Positions 45,431 through 57,118 of a stretch of DNA of 64,000 nt are shown piece after piece. The translations under genes and the position numbers were made by a program. Source of the DNA: Lucinisca nassula (taxonomy: Eukaryota > Mollusca > Bivalvia > Lucinida > Lucinidae). Positions within the stretch are counted from its first letter, which is position 1; each line of letters opens with the position of its first letter. The notes below the pieces were generated by a model, which made no database searches, was not told where the DNA came from, and worked only from the letters and a program-made list of their open reading frames with translations. The stretch is from positions 17,772,088-17,836,087 of the forward strand of contig OY757014.1 in NCBI GenBank assembly GCA_963580285.1. The letters are read 5' to 3'.

Positions 45431-46268
45431 CCTGGGTCAATTTCGAATATGGGGCATGTCGGGTCAAAAAGTAGGTCAGTAGGTCCTTGTTAGCACTCTA
45501 GATGCCACCGTTTTAGTCCAATCATCACCAAACTAGGTCAGAATGATCATCTTGACAATATCTGGGTCAAGTTCGAATATGGGTCATGCCATTGTCGGAT
45601 CTTCCCGAAACTTACATATAAGTAGGTCAGGGATGAAAGCTGGGAAGAGTTCGAAAACTGTCGATGTCAGCCTATTACTTGTAGAGTTATGCCCCATTCT
45701 TTGCTGAAAATGTCTATTTTGGACCATGTCATCACCATACGTCCTTCAGCTTCGAAACTAACACATAAGTAGGTTAGTGATAACAGCTTGGATTAGTTCG
45801 AAAACTTGCGAGGTAGGCGGCCAGTCTTTCATAGACTTATGTCCCTTTGGTTGCTGCAAATGCCCATTTTTGATATTGTCATCACATAAGTACCTTGGTT
45901 TTTAACGAATCTTCCTGAAACTTACATAAGTAAGGTAGGGATAAAATCTTGGACGACTTCGAAAACTAACAATGTTGGCTTATTACTCATAGAGTTGTGT
46001 TTCCCTTCTCTCTGAAAATGCCTATATTGGACCTAGTCATCACCATAAGTCCTTTAGATCTTTCTGAAACTAGCATATAACTAGGTCGGGGTGTAAGTTC
46101 GCTGGTGATGTCGGTCTATCTCTCATATTCCTTCCCCTTAGTTGCTAAACATGCACGTTTTTGAGCTTGTCATCAGCATAAGTCATTAGTGACGATTGGA
46201 ATTTCCTTTAAACTTTGAATCATTTAGCTCAGGTGAACGATATTGGACCATTGTGGTCCTCTTGTTTA
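45431..46268 (+). mobile_element. Right part of Helitron-like element, copy B
   Basis: Matches 10240-11017 and ends with the same GGACCATTGTGGTCC hairpin and CTCTTGTT. Left limit uncertain; it may pair with the segment beginning at 33849. Confidence 0.5.
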
Positions 46269-46276
46269 TCTTTAAA

Positions 46277-46485
46277 GGGTATGTTGTGTGTACTCATTAG
46301 AATCGCCTCATAGAGGCGATTCTAATGAGTACACACAACATACCTTTATATGATATAGACCCAAAATTATCCCCGTTTTACCTCCTTCCCTTGCGTTTCG
46401 TTTAACACTCAGTAGGATGAACTACCCAGGTCTCGGAACAAATGTTCATGGTCCTTATAGTGTTCTAGCCATTGAAGCTCAACTG
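46277..46485. repeat. Right half of palindromic MITE, copy B
   Basis: Duplicate of 11028-11238, with the same missing left arm and TA after ACTG at the right end. Confidence 0.65.
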
Positions 46486-46569
46486 TACCTGATATTTTCC
46501 ACCATATTTTATAAGTAAGACAACTTTTATGATACCCGGTTTGCTCTCTACAATCTCAGTTCCTCTGAT

Positions 46570-46760
46570 AACAGTAATGATCATTCCTTGCTCCAGGAGC
46601 CGGCTCTTTTAGCGTCGCGGGTATTAACGAAGTTGGGCAACGAACATCGCGGTTAGTACCTGCATGATGTTTGATCGCGCTGTTTGACTTCGTGGACGAC
46701 CGGTACACGCTACATTTGGTAGCAGCAGTGGAATGGAAACAGTGCCAATGGGTCGGTTTG
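46570..46760 (-). repeat. Inverted-repeat arm, copy B
   Basis: Duplicate of 11343-11520 (GGGCAACGAACATCGCGGTT). The G run of copy A is replaced by a mixed GGCGGCGGTGGGGG stretch. The rest to 47120 is duplicon sequence without a gene. Confidence 0.6.
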
Positions 46761-47251
46761 CCTAATGAGGTATGTGACTTCGGGACCAAGATAAAAGAAG
46801 AGGCGGCGGTGGGGGTGTGGGCTATATCGATTATTGTACAGGCTTGCTGTAGGAACTGACTCTTTGAGTGGTTGGCTTTTCACGATGTTTGACAACGGAC
46901 ATGGCGATTAGTACCTGGATGCTTGACTTCGTGGACGACTTGGAAACGCTTCAACAGGGTATGCGATTTTTTTTCCTTTAACAAAACACTGCATCTCCAT
47001 TCCTCATAAATTATTAACCCATAAATGACAATGAAATCTCCCTCCTTATAAGTTTGGAGTGGTCCATTTCGAATTATAGGGGTGTCGGGATTGTTTTGTT
47101 AGCGTAAGTTTTGCAAAAACTGTAACGGATTTTCCCCCACAACCCGTTTTGTTGGATGTTATTATTTAACGTTCAAATGCTGCCACCAGGCCATTTAGGC
47201 CAAAACTTGGTTCAGGAAATAATGAGTTACTCTCATAGATTTCTATATAAG

Positions 47252-47257
47252 TTTATT
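47252..47257 (-). terminator. Candidate polyadenylation signal in LTR
   Basis: AATAAA on the minus strand, downstream of the TATA-like box and about 130 bp before the LTR end. Confidence 0.4.
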
Positions 47258-47456
47258 GGACATATAATCAGCTATCGCAGTGTCTCAAACAAACATATAA
47301 AGTCAATTTCATTAAATTTCCATATTCTTACAATTTTGCTTTTTAAATTTGGAGAATAAAGTCTAAAAGTCTAACAGTTCCCCTAGAGTCAAACGACCAC
47401 CAAACCGGTACACTTTTCAAAACCAAACAAGTGACCCTCTTAACGATTTGCTTTCC

Positions 47457-47465
47457 CTTTTTATA
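47457..47465 (-). promoter_or_regulatory. TATA box in the LTR
   Basis: TATAAAAAG on the minus strand, preceded by GACAC and followed by GGAAAGC. It lies about 525 bp inside the LTR and about 200 bp before AATAAA. Confidence 0.5.
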
Positions 47466-47989
47466 GTGTCACAAATCGGAAGCCCGCGATTTCCGGTTTT
47501 GGCGCCCGTTCGCCCGAAAGACCGATAGACAATAAATCATCGGACTATTGGAACACATGATAAAATCCAGGAGCTGCCCAACAATAGCTAATTAAATTAT
47601 CGGACATCTCCGAAATGAATCCATCATGAGTACAGAGCACAGAAAAATCTAACAGAACCACACATGCAAGAATGGAGCGCAGTATACCTGAATGAAACAA
47701 CATACTATCTAATTATATCCCGACAGGCCTCAGCTGTTACCCGCTGACAGCTAGTATTCTTTTTGTCTATCAGACGGGTTCCCGATAAGATTTCGGTTGC
47801 CCGAAAGAACCGCAAATAACTTTACGGGTTTTGATAAAGAAGCAATTAACCGCGGCCCCGCTACAAGTGATAAAACAAATCACTCGAACGAGCCCGACAC
47901 CCGTTACGGGCCACCCGAAAGTGCCCGAAAACCCGAAAATAATGGGTGAATTTAATAAGAAATATCACACAAAGTGAAATTTCATCACA

Positions 47990-48004
47990 ATACCCCCTCC
48001 CTAG
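47990..48004 (-). other. Polypurine tract of the giant element
   Basis: Minus strand CTAGGGAGGGGGTAT directly abuts the LTR start TGTGATG. A G-rich tract of this kind is the usual plus-strand primer in Ty3/gypsy elements. Confidence 0.7.
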
Positions 48005-48584
48005 CTAGACACCTCCTGGTGGCTAAAAACAAACAGTAAGACAAATTATTAGATAACCGTTACTGCACTCCATTCTCCCAGTATGTCCTGCGCTATTTTC
48101 AGTTCAATACGTTCATTGGCTACAAGCACTAAACAAACGTAACATGGATTTCGTAAGCCACAATTTCTATGTAAACATGTGTTGCATAGGAAGAAATATA
48201 GTGTTGAGATATCCTAAATTCAGCAACAAACTAACTTCGTGAAATCTAAGTACAGTCAACCCTCGCTGTCTCAAACTTTGACATCTCAAACCAAAACACT
48301 CAGCTCCTTTAAGGTTTTCAAGCGTAATGAGAACTAAATGCATTCATTACTCGTTTATTTTCTGTATTAATATTACTTTCGGATAGCATTTTACTGCTTT
48401 AACGATCTTTTATGCAAAATCGAGTTTGCTCTCAACTATAAGGCCGACGACTACGTAGAGAACCGGGCACAGCAAATCAGTGACAGAGCCACATTCTCTC
48501 GCATGTTCGCCTCTAACCTTTGATAAAGCATAATAGCCTCTCAATCGCTGTATGATGGACACAGATCCATCACTTATCCGAGTG

Positions 48585-48640
48585 AGAATCGAACCAGTGA
48601 CCTTCAACACCGAAATTGAACATTAACCACTCGACCACGG
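48585..48640 (-). mobile_element. tRNA-like SINE head
   Basis: Minus strand has an A-box GTGGTCGAGTGGTTAA (about 48640-48623) and a B-box GGTTCGATTCT (48595-48585), with spacing a little shorter than in a tRNA gene and poor stems. It resembles a tRNA-Ser/Leu-derived SINE, body toward lower coordinates. Boundaries not determined. Confidence 0.5.
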
Positions 48641-50340
48641 TGTTTCCCGTCATCATGTTATTAAAACTATACAGCTGAATGCTTTTTGCTTGAGAATCCG
48701 TTAACATAGAATCATAATCCACATGACAGACCTTTAGATGCTAATGATCAATTTAATTCATTTTGGTTTGAGACCATGCTCGAAAATTACGGAACAAGCC
48801 TTACAGGTTGACAACCTTTGGCCGTCCTGCGAATTCCGGACTTTCGAGCCGATTCTCATGGATTCTTATGTGATTTAACGCCACTTAGGGCCTTGTCCCA
48901 AAAGCGCATCCCAAAAGCGTGTCATTTATTTATTTTTTTTTTTTCTGACTATAAAATATATGTTATTATTATATTATACTTCTAATAAACTAATCTAAAT
49001 TCTCATACTGGCAAAACCCATTCATCAAGAAAACAGACCTGTGGCATTGGTTTAGAGTTACACGATGCTAATAAACTTAATCACCGCAAATACCAGAACT
49101 CAGCAGATCAGATAAGCCAGTTTTCACTGCCGGGAAAAATCTTGCCACTCACTGGATGAGGGAACAGTCCAATTATGTTCAATGCTGCTACGGTGGGCGT
49201 AACCAGTTTAATTCTCGAAAGGTACAGGTCTGAATTCATTGATTAATGAGAAGATAATATGATACAGGCACCGCCTAAGATACATAACTTAGCATATAAC
49301 ACATTAATTTACATGAGGTTCCCGTATTGTTTAATGAATAGTGATAAACATTCACTGACAAATATCTGATATGTTTTAACGACCTATTCAACGCTATGTT
49401 TTAATATAATGGCTTCTTGAATAATGACGTCGCACACAAACATGTAACGTGATGTGATGCGCCACGCTAAATTAGTTTCAAAAATCATTCTGGGAAAACA
49501 ATTTCCCATAAATATGCATGCGACAAGCGCACACCAAAATCAGCCTGCACAACCGTGCAGCCCGTTAACAGCCCCCACCGGCCGCCTAAAAATTAGGTTG
49601 TATGCCATTCATCGAGTAGGCCCAGATCAGATGCTGCAAGCTCAATCATTAGTATTATTTTGACAAGAAATTCAAAGACTTTTACCGATAAAGATGAGAT
49701 TTTGCAAATCAATGTTTTATTTATTTATTTACTTATTTGTTTATCTATTTTTCCTCTAACCCCAAAATATGTTATCACTAGACATGAAGCAACAAAAGGA
49801 ATGTACAGTCACCCCTTCTAACATCGTTCAACTAAACTCACCATAACGACAATTTCAATTACATGAATCCCCAGCTCAAGGCTTTAGCCTTGGTTTCGAT
49901 TGGCGAGGGTATCCCTCGGGTGGTAAATGCCTATATTGAATCCATACCCAAGAAGATTCCTATACTCTAACACTCCAAGAAGCAATCGCTACAGACACCC
50001 GTTCGTATCGCCTCGATGAGACCATTCCAACAAATGCCTACAACATGTTTCTTGTAGGAATGAAGGAAGAACGCTCCTTTGTTAACCCATTATGTGCCCC
50101 ATAACAGCTTATTCTTAACAACGACGAAACGTTGGGAAAGAAGTACTGTCGTTATAACGAGCATCCTCCGTATACATGAAATTATAAAATATATTGTACG
50201 CTACACTAGAAAACAAGATATGATAACATACGTACATATAAACTACCAAATCAAAACTAAGAAAGATCAGTCGGAACCCTGTCACAATTTGATAAAAAGG
50301 AATATGCCTTTCTGCAGTTAAAATCACTTTTCAGTTCGGC
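48641..50340. other. Element interior without recognisable genes
   Basis: Part of the 3' region of the giant element. TA plus CAGTCAACCCTCGCTGTCTC at 48251 (just left of this stretch) and TACAGTCACCCCTTCTAAC near 49804 look like pogo/Tigger-type MITE ends, but partners were not found. There is no ORF above 80 codons with recognisable content. Confidence 0.4.
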
Positions 50341-50640
50341 TCAGTCCGCTCCCCTGAACAAATGCCAACCTTGAGCCCGACAAACTGGCTAAACACCAAT
50401 AGCACGGGCTAGCCTGCTCCTTTGGACATTTGCCAAAAGAACGGGGTTTGCTCATAAGCCCGACAATCCGGCCAACCGCCAATAACACGAGCTAGCCCGC
50501 TCTTTTGGACATCCGCCAAAAGAACGGGTTTGCTCATAAAACCGTAAATCTAGATAAAGGGCACGTCTGCCCGCCGTTTTGAACCACTGCCAAAAGATCG
50601 GGCTGCCAATAACGAAGCGGATTCTACTGAACCTGTAAAT
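50341..50640. repeat. About 83-bp tandem repeat, three units
   Basis: Units share GCCCGACAA.CTGG, CCAATA.CACG.GCTAGCC, TTTGGACAT and GCCAAAAGAACGGG.TTTGCTC. A T run of about 25 follows at about 50685-50710. Confidence 0.65.
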
Positions 50641-50765
50641 GCCCGACTTGGCTATATGCCAATCCTGCGGACTTTTTATCTGAAAAGTTATTTTTTTTTT
50701 TTTTTTTTTTCCTCTCTATTGTTTCCAGAGATAACAAAACCGACATGTGACCTTATTTTGTTTTT

Positions 50766-50995
50766 GCTTAAATTGAACCTTCATGTCCCACTCAACATTA
50801 TTTAGATCAATTTTAAGACCACTTCCAATTCTATCGCATAGGATTTATATGCAGGGCCGATCCGACCCGCAGTACCTCGACTGGACAAGCTCAGACCTCC
50901 TGAGCGGTTTACCAGTAGGCCTACTTTCAGCTCCGCGCGGAAGTACCATACAGCCAAATCTATTTCTTCAGGACTCAATGTGGGGTCAACATGCG
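50766..50995 (-). repeat. Inverted, diverged copy of the SINE-like repeat
   Basis: CTCAACATTATTTAGATCA, AAGCTCAGACC, GCGGTTTACCAGTA and AGCTCCGCGCGGAAGTACC match 4562-4860 at lower identity, so this copy is older. Confidence 0.55.
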
Positions 50996-50999
50996 GCAT

Positions 51000-53219
51000 G
51001 GTAAAGATAGAGTGAGGTTTAAGCCAGTTATCTTATTTTAGAATTACACAAGGTCCCTTTCTGCTGTTCTTTATATATCTATGTACATTTATATGTAAAA
51101 AAAACAAACAAAAACAAATACTACAAAACGGCTCGCACCTGCAGACGAAAATAGTTTTACAACTTCGGGAGTAGCTGGAATTCCATTCACAAACCAATTA
51201 CAGCAGATATGATTAATATCATGGTGTCCTACTTTTCGGCAATAAAGTTTATCAGCCCGCAACCCAGCCGGTTTACAGAAGATAAATCAAGTCTACATTG
51301 TCCGTAAATTCGGGCCTTATCTCGGCAATTACCGTTTTTGTTATGGCTCACCCCGCGAAAACCTGTATTCAGACATAAAAAGGTAAACCAGTTTCGTCTG
51401 CTTTTAAAAACATAAACAGAAATATTTCACTTGCTGTCTCTTGCTAAAGATCAAGTAGTTTTATTTTCTTATCCTTTCCAAAACATAAGAAAAATATCGC
51501 ATCCCCTTCCGAAAGAATCAGAAAAGAGAATCATAGCCCTAAAACAAAACGCTTTGACGTGATCTAGTCTCGAAATGAACACATAGCGTTGAATCAACAT
51601 CGCAACAACGTCGATGCGAATCTTCGCCGATGCGCCATTGTCATAAAGAAAGAAGAATTTTGTGCTTCTACTTGATTTTCTTTTGAAAGACTTAGCAAGT
51701 TTGATAAACCAAATTACGCTATTTAAAGTAATACAAGTAAAACATGCATTTACAAATATTATGCACAATCATATCAAAATAATGTACATGGCTTCAAACA
51801 TGTCGCGTACGTTCCGGAATAAAACTTAAAACAAATCGAACTACACGGACAGGTCTGGGCTATCGTCTACATTCCTGCTCGCGTTGGCTACAAACTGTGA
51901 ATCTGATCCTCCTGAGTCGCGGCAAGCGAGAGGATACCTTTGAAGAACAAGCAAACAGTGAAGGACACCGGCATGCAAGCGCACCGAGCCCCACGCTGTT
52001 CGTCCGTCCGTCCGCGTCTTATAAGAAAAGATTGGACTGAAAATAAAACTTTTGAGCAGTCTGGATAATATTCAAAAGTCAGTGCGTATGGTATCTATTG
52101 TACACAATCTTATAAATGTGATAAAGAATAACACGCCTATATAAGTTTCAAACCCATATAAACCCCACCTTCATACATTAAAACCAGAGCTCTCAGGCGA
52201 TTACATTTCTTTTCCCATTTTCACCAAAAACATAGACTGCGGACACCCGCAAGAACCGCCCCGCCGAAGCAGGTCAAATGATTTCATTTTTCTTGCCCAA
52301 TTAATCTTGCGATAATCGATATCAAGCCCATGCGTGCCCAATGTCCATGAAATAAACAGACAATGAAAAGTGACAGCCCGGCAGGACGCGATGTCCTCTT
52401 AGGAACACGCGCTCTGCATGGCGGATAGTCAAAATATTTGAAACTCATCCTGGCACAATAGGCAGACTTATTCAACAGGTTCTCTAGCCAGCCCAGTGTG
52501 GAGGACTTGTAAAATACAGCAAATTAGTTTCTTTCTGTTTTGCTTTATCTTAAGTGCCTATTATCTTAAACGACTCTAAGTAACACAATTAGATTATCAT
52601 TCGAAGGCCGTCTTGTTGCAACATTGGACCGGCGTCGAATAGAAGTCGCGACATCGAGTCAACGTCGATCCAGCGATGCCTCGGCGTTGCGTGTCCGATC
52701 AGGCGCCGCAACCGTTTATATTCTGACTTCTATCATGTGAATTATATGTTCTTGAAATTATTAAATTAATTATTATCTTAAATTTAATGATATTTTATAA
52801 TCGAACAGAAATGCAGGCAACAATCGCGCTCGCCCCAAATGCCAAACCATGCCAGATCTATGTTATCACGGGGCAGATTTCACCCCAAGCTAAAGATGTA
52901 TTGTAGCAATAACAACGTTGGTACAGCGTCATTCAGATAAATTCATTACATAGACCAGGCATGACCACACCACAAGCATGGCGCGCGCGAAAGCAGCTCC
53001 CGTTTTCATTCACAAAACCTCACACAGCTTTGTGAACAAAATGCTGGAGTAGTGTCGGATGCAAAGACACGACCTAAAACAACCTCACTTACACCCAGAC
53101 TCCGTCCGCCAAAGCAAGCACCCCCGATATAATAAGATTGCTATCACCACTACTATGTCGATTTAACGGCCCTCAAAAGGTAATTTCATGCATATCGAGT
53201 GAATCATTCATCAAAGGTG
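51000..53219. other. Gene-free stretch of the element's 3' region
   Basis: No domain-bearing ORF and no clear element ends. The longest frames (51469-51768 minus, 99 codons; 52284-52475 minus) lack recognisable features. The local GC is somewhat higher near 52600-52720 with CGTCGA motifs. Confidence 0.4.
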
Positions 53220-53362
53220 GGTGAAAACCGAAGTAACCGGAGAAAAACCACCTGTACCCCCGCTGCAGAACCAGGCGGATCTCCCGCAAGCCGAGCCGGG
53301 ATGAAACTACAGCTGTAAGAGACCTAATGATTAAGAGTCAGGACTCTTATCCACCAGGCCAG
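53220..53362 (-). mobile_element. tRNA-like SINE
   Basis: The minus strand begins GGCCTCCCTGGCCTGGTGGA, an A-box-like segment, followed by an anticodon-arm-like CCTGACTCTTAATCATTAGG. The B-box is weak (GTAGTTTCATCCCGGC) and a GGTTTTTCTCCGGTTACTTC body follows. tRNA-derived, not a functional tRNA. Confidence 0.5.
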
Positions 53363-53742
53363 GGAGGCCCGTATGTACACGTACGATTGCATGTTGCTAC
53401 ACCTGTGTGCCACACATCAAATAACTAAAACAAAACATGCACATGTGATAAGAAATAAATGATACAATATAGGTTAAATGTCTCTCATCGATAACTACCG
53501 AGTTGACCGAAGTCATAAATCCCAGCAGAAGCCCCTGCTAATAAACTGATGTCAAATAGCATGGACTCCTACTGTATTGAACGGCAACATACCGATAAAA
53601 TATGGTCGACTGAACAAGGGAAAAGGGAACTTATCACTTTGGATTGACTCTCAAACCGCATAAGGCGGGAGTAAAAAAAAAAATATTAACGTTCTTTTCT
53701 TTAATGTTAACTTAGAACTCTCGTAACAATTAAATTCACAAA

Positions 53743-54573
53743 TTACTGGCGTCCTCCCGGAGATTGGATGTTTTGGGAATTTATTGCCGTAGCGGCACCT
53801 TGCATAGACTTGGTAAAAATGTCAATTAACATTTCTTTAAATTGGAGAGAACTAGATTGGAAGAGTTGTCGATGATAGTTCATCATCTGATCTAATTTAA
53901 TCATAATCTCATCTTTTGAGTTCTGTATTTCAGCTTTTATAGACTGTTCAAGGTTGTCTATTTTAGATTCCAGGTTCATTATTCTCTGGTCAAGAATCTC
54001 CAAAGAGATGTCTCTTGTGGGGCGTGTCATTGTTGCACACTTACTTCTGGACATAAGTTTTCCCACGGGGGGCTGGGGAAAATACGGCTCTGCCTTTATG
54101 ACGTTTTCCTCAAATGGAGAAGTTAACGGCATCTCAGGGGTGACACTATCATACACATTGGTACCAACAGGTTTACAGTTAAATTCCATGTCTTCCGTAT
54201 TTTCAGTGTTATCTTTTAAGCCCAGAAGTTTGTCCAAAAGTGGTCTCACATCACAGTCTGAAACACCTTTATGGGTCAGAAAATAATTAATGTCTGAATC
54301 GTTAAAAGGAATGTTCTGCGACCCAAAATATCTGTTCGCTTCTTTTCTAAAGTAATTTTCACGTTTTAGCTGAATATTAAATTTTGTTTCCAGGTCATCA
54401 CTATGCTTCTTTTTGACTAAATGGTTCAATAATTTTAGTTCTGTTTCAAAGCTGGTGTTACATTTTGTACATATGTATGAACCAAAATAGAAAGGTAGGT
54501 AAGTTAAATAGTGTCTCCTCAGTTTATATTTTCCTTTATACCAGCGTTTGCAGTTTTTGCACTGGAAAATCAT
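53743..54573 (-). CDS. Zinc-finger and coiled-coil protein, unknown function
   Basis: 276 aa, intact, ATG start, same strand as gag-pol and about 3.1 kb downstream of pol in the giant element. The N-terminus has C-X2-C at residues 5-8 with a following His (incomplete finger), then a C2H2-like finger C-X2-C-X12-H-X5-H at about residues 35-57. The middle is acidic with a PEMPLTSPFEE stretch; a heptad-rich coiled coil lies at about 190-225 (ILDQRIMNLESKIDNLEQSI), followed by a Met/Gln-rich end. No signal peptide or membrane segment, so not an envelope protein. Could be an accessory gene of the element, a captured host fragment or an older resident ORF. Not recognised as a named family. Confidence 0.55.
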   Translation of the reverse strand: MIFQCKNCKRWYKGKYKLRRHYLTYLPFYFGSYICTKCNTSFETELKLLNHLVKKKHSDDLETKFNIQLKRENYFRKEANRYFGSQNIPFNDSDINYFLTHKGVSDCDVRPLLDKLLGLKDNTENTEDMEFNCKPVGTNVYDSVTPEMPLTSPFEENVIKAEPYFPQPPVGKLMSRSKCATMTRPTRDISLEILDQRIMNLESKIDNLEQSIKAEIQNSKDEIMIKLDQMMNYHRQLFQSSSLQFKEMLIDIFTKSMQGAATAINSQNIQSPGGRQ

Positions 54574-55148
54574 TAATTAATTTCCAAGAACACACAAATA
54601 TAGTAAGATGGATTGGAAGAGTAAAGTTAATTTAAGATGTAATAATTTCACATGATTTTAAAGTTTTAGTCCCTTTTTGTTTGTCCCAAATATTTGCTAA
54701 ACAGTTCCCAAATACAAAATGAGCGCTCCAGCCGTCACAGGCATGTTATATAGATACGGTCGGATCATGTTCTGTTTCATAAATCTGCCCGATTTCGGGC
54801 ACCCATGAAGATCTCAAGACGGGCCAGTGAAGTTAATTATTTACACTTATCTTTTACGACAAGAACTCGGGTCTAATTAGATGTAAAACTGTGTCAGTTC
54901 GGGTCTAAGATAAGCTTGCTCCTATTGTCTTGGCATAGTTTATATCTGGAACATTGTACAGAAACGTTTCTATATCAGAAGGATTTATTACAAGGAATAA
55001 GATACGCTATATGCTTATAAGCCTCGTTTGTTGTCCATAAATAATAAAATGATAAGACTCTGTGCCTCATATTGTTGGTACATGACATATTTCCTCTTTT
55101 TTATATGAGATATTCTTCTGAGAATGTATTTTTAACGTCGAGTGAGTG
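54574..55148. other. Gene-free stretch
   Basis: 5' side of the zinc-finger ORF on its own strand. AT-rich, with no clear promoter or element; nothing else seen. Confidence 0.4.
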
Positions 55149-55260
55149 AGTGTTTGAGTTTTACATCTCACCAACAGCTAATGTCATACCGAGACGGGAC
55201 CAAGGATTAAAGACTCATCCAAAAGTCTGGGGAAGCCCGGGACCGATCCCGCGACCCCCG
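55149..55260 (+). repeat. Dispersed repeat shared with 14785-14885
   Basis: Shares GTGTTTGAGTT, TCTCACCAAC and GACTCATCCAAAAGTCTGG. Followed to 55300 by CCGATCCCGCGACCCCCGGC and a T run, suggesting the tRNA-like end of a retroposon on the minus strand. Confidence 0.5.
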
Positions 55261-57118
55261 GCCCACAAGGCGAGCAGCATGACATCTATACCACGAAGGC
55301 TTTTCCTTTTTTTTTTTTTTTAAACGCCACAATAGACGTCTTCGCAACGGTATGTGCTGCAGAAATGTCACAAAACAAAAGGATAAGCATCTCAAGACAT
55401 TCACCTTATCATAAAAACATGCGGACCCGGATCAGAGTCACGGCGTATGCGTGTTTTTAGCAAATACGTGGCCGAAGAAATTTCCCTAATGGACTAGTGA
55501 AGGTATAGTGCTTTACCATATTGTTTCACCGATTTCAGCAGCGACACACAACATCAGAGGCATGAAGACCCTGATCAGAGAAGATGCAACCACAACCCGG
55601 CGCAACGGAAAATAACGACATGTACTGTTGTTTATTTTCCCGGACAAATTATTATTACTGCTACAAAATAAAGAAGGGAGTCAGGAGGAAAGCAACAAAG
55701 CGTGTACATGCTCTTCTAATGCTGTAAGAAACAAAGACAGGTCAAATTTGGGGAGTTATGATCTGTGTGAGGTATTCGGGACGCAGAGAATATACTACAA
55801 CTATGGCAAGCGCTTTAAGCTATTTCAGTCATTACAAGAGGATGTTTTATATCAGCAGACTGCTATGGTATTTTTGAATCAAAGACTTACAATTAGCATT
55901 ACTTGTTATTTATCAACAATAAATTTCTTATAAATCCACCATTATGATTATTCTATCAATTTTATTTCTCTCCTTTATAAAAAACTACGTTTTAGGCTAT
56001 CAACCTATTATGTATTTGTAATATCAGACATAAAAGAACAAAGAAAATAAGAGAAATATGGGACACTGGATAAAATCAATCACCCGGATCGACAACCAGC
56101 AGCATAGGAAAGGACTTTAGAAGCAAAAGTGCTCAGAGCTGTGAGAGTGATGTGAGGTAGCGCGCATTACCTCCAAAGGTAAATTACAACCTTAATAAAA
56201 GAATTTGCTCCATTTATGCCCATTTAAATTCCCTACATGTATATGAATAATTTATGCATGTTGCAACCTATTTGAGGCTTGTGAGTGTGTTACATAGACC
56301 TGGAAATTATTACTTTCACTATTATCATATTCATTATTTTTATTTTTGTTGCTTCTATTTTCAATAATATTATTGTTCGATATGCACAAGAATTAAAAGA
56401 AAACTCAATGAATGTGGCGTTGCAAGGGACTACGACAACAATTATTCTCAAGCCAACGAAAAATACAGCGCTACGAAGTTCCATCGCAGACAACAGCAGA
56501 AGATAAAATGATGTTGTCAACAGAAGAGACTTTGAATTTTGTAGGGCGAGCAAGTGATAATCATTTATTTATTTATTTATTTATCTATTTATGTCAGAAT
56601 TATAGGCCCCATATAAAGCACAACCCTGCGTCCAACCATGCCGTGGCACCCCATGTAACTGCCTCATGAGTCTAGTGATTTCGCAAAGCATTAAAACGGG
56701 CAGCGGCACGATATAGACACAGAGAAGCTCATTTCTCTTGCTGAATGTACATAATGAAAACAATCTATACAACACAATACAAAGAAGACAAAGATTACTA
56801 TGGAAGCACAAAAATGTCATGTATCCCAAATTCTCTTGGTAGCACTGTCCTGTTAGTAGAAGTATCTAGCTCCGATCGCCAGCATAGGATCTTTTGCGTC
56901 ACTGCTGAGTCACTGTCTTTACTATTTTTAATCATTATATAATGTGTATGATCAAAGTACTAACTATACATGATAATGTCATGAAAGAAAAAAAAAAAAA
57001 AATCAAAGTTCTCAGGCCATACGTATTTCTGTCGTTGCCCGATGATAGATCCCGACGCAGACGGTGGTGTAGCATCCGCGTCGCGTGGACGGCTGTCCAT
57101 AGGATCCACGCTACCATT
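55261..57118. other. Element interior, no confident gene
   Basis: Two frames of about 100 codons (55628-55933 plus; 56935-57231 minus) have no domain; the second gains a false hydrophobic end from a poly-A tract at 56991-57003. A TTTA microsatellite is at about 56564-56590. Confidence 0.4.

Larger units (their letters stand above)
14886..47120 (+). other. Segmental duplicon B (expanded copy)
   Basis: Collinear with 2133-11886 but about 3.3 times longer. The extra length is accounted for by the Helitron-like element 16289-18317, the LTR element 21602-31059, the SINE 33382-33718, minisatellite growth and array amplification over 33849-45600. At 47120 homology stops after GCAAAAAC, exactly where a second LTR element begins; the duplicate continues past 11886, so copy B probably resumes to the right of the window. 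Confidence 0.8.
47121..47989 (-). repeat. 3' LTR of the giant element
   Basis: On the minus strand it starts TGTGATGAAATTTCAC and ends CCGTTACA (TG...CA). A TATA-like box (47457-47465) precedes AATAAA (47252-47257) as in a U3-R-U5 order. The left flank AAAAC is the presumed target duplication. The partner LTR is outside the window, so the inner boundary rests on the TG start and adjacent purine tract. Confidence 0.75.

Noticed and set aside
47121..47989. Solo LTR
   Set aside because: The duplicon flank (ATGCACTTTCAGC) does not resume after 47989; a purine tract and element interior follow instead.
48585..48640. Functional tRNA gene
   Set aside because: A and B boxes are present but arms do not pair and the acceptor stem is missing; SINE-derived.
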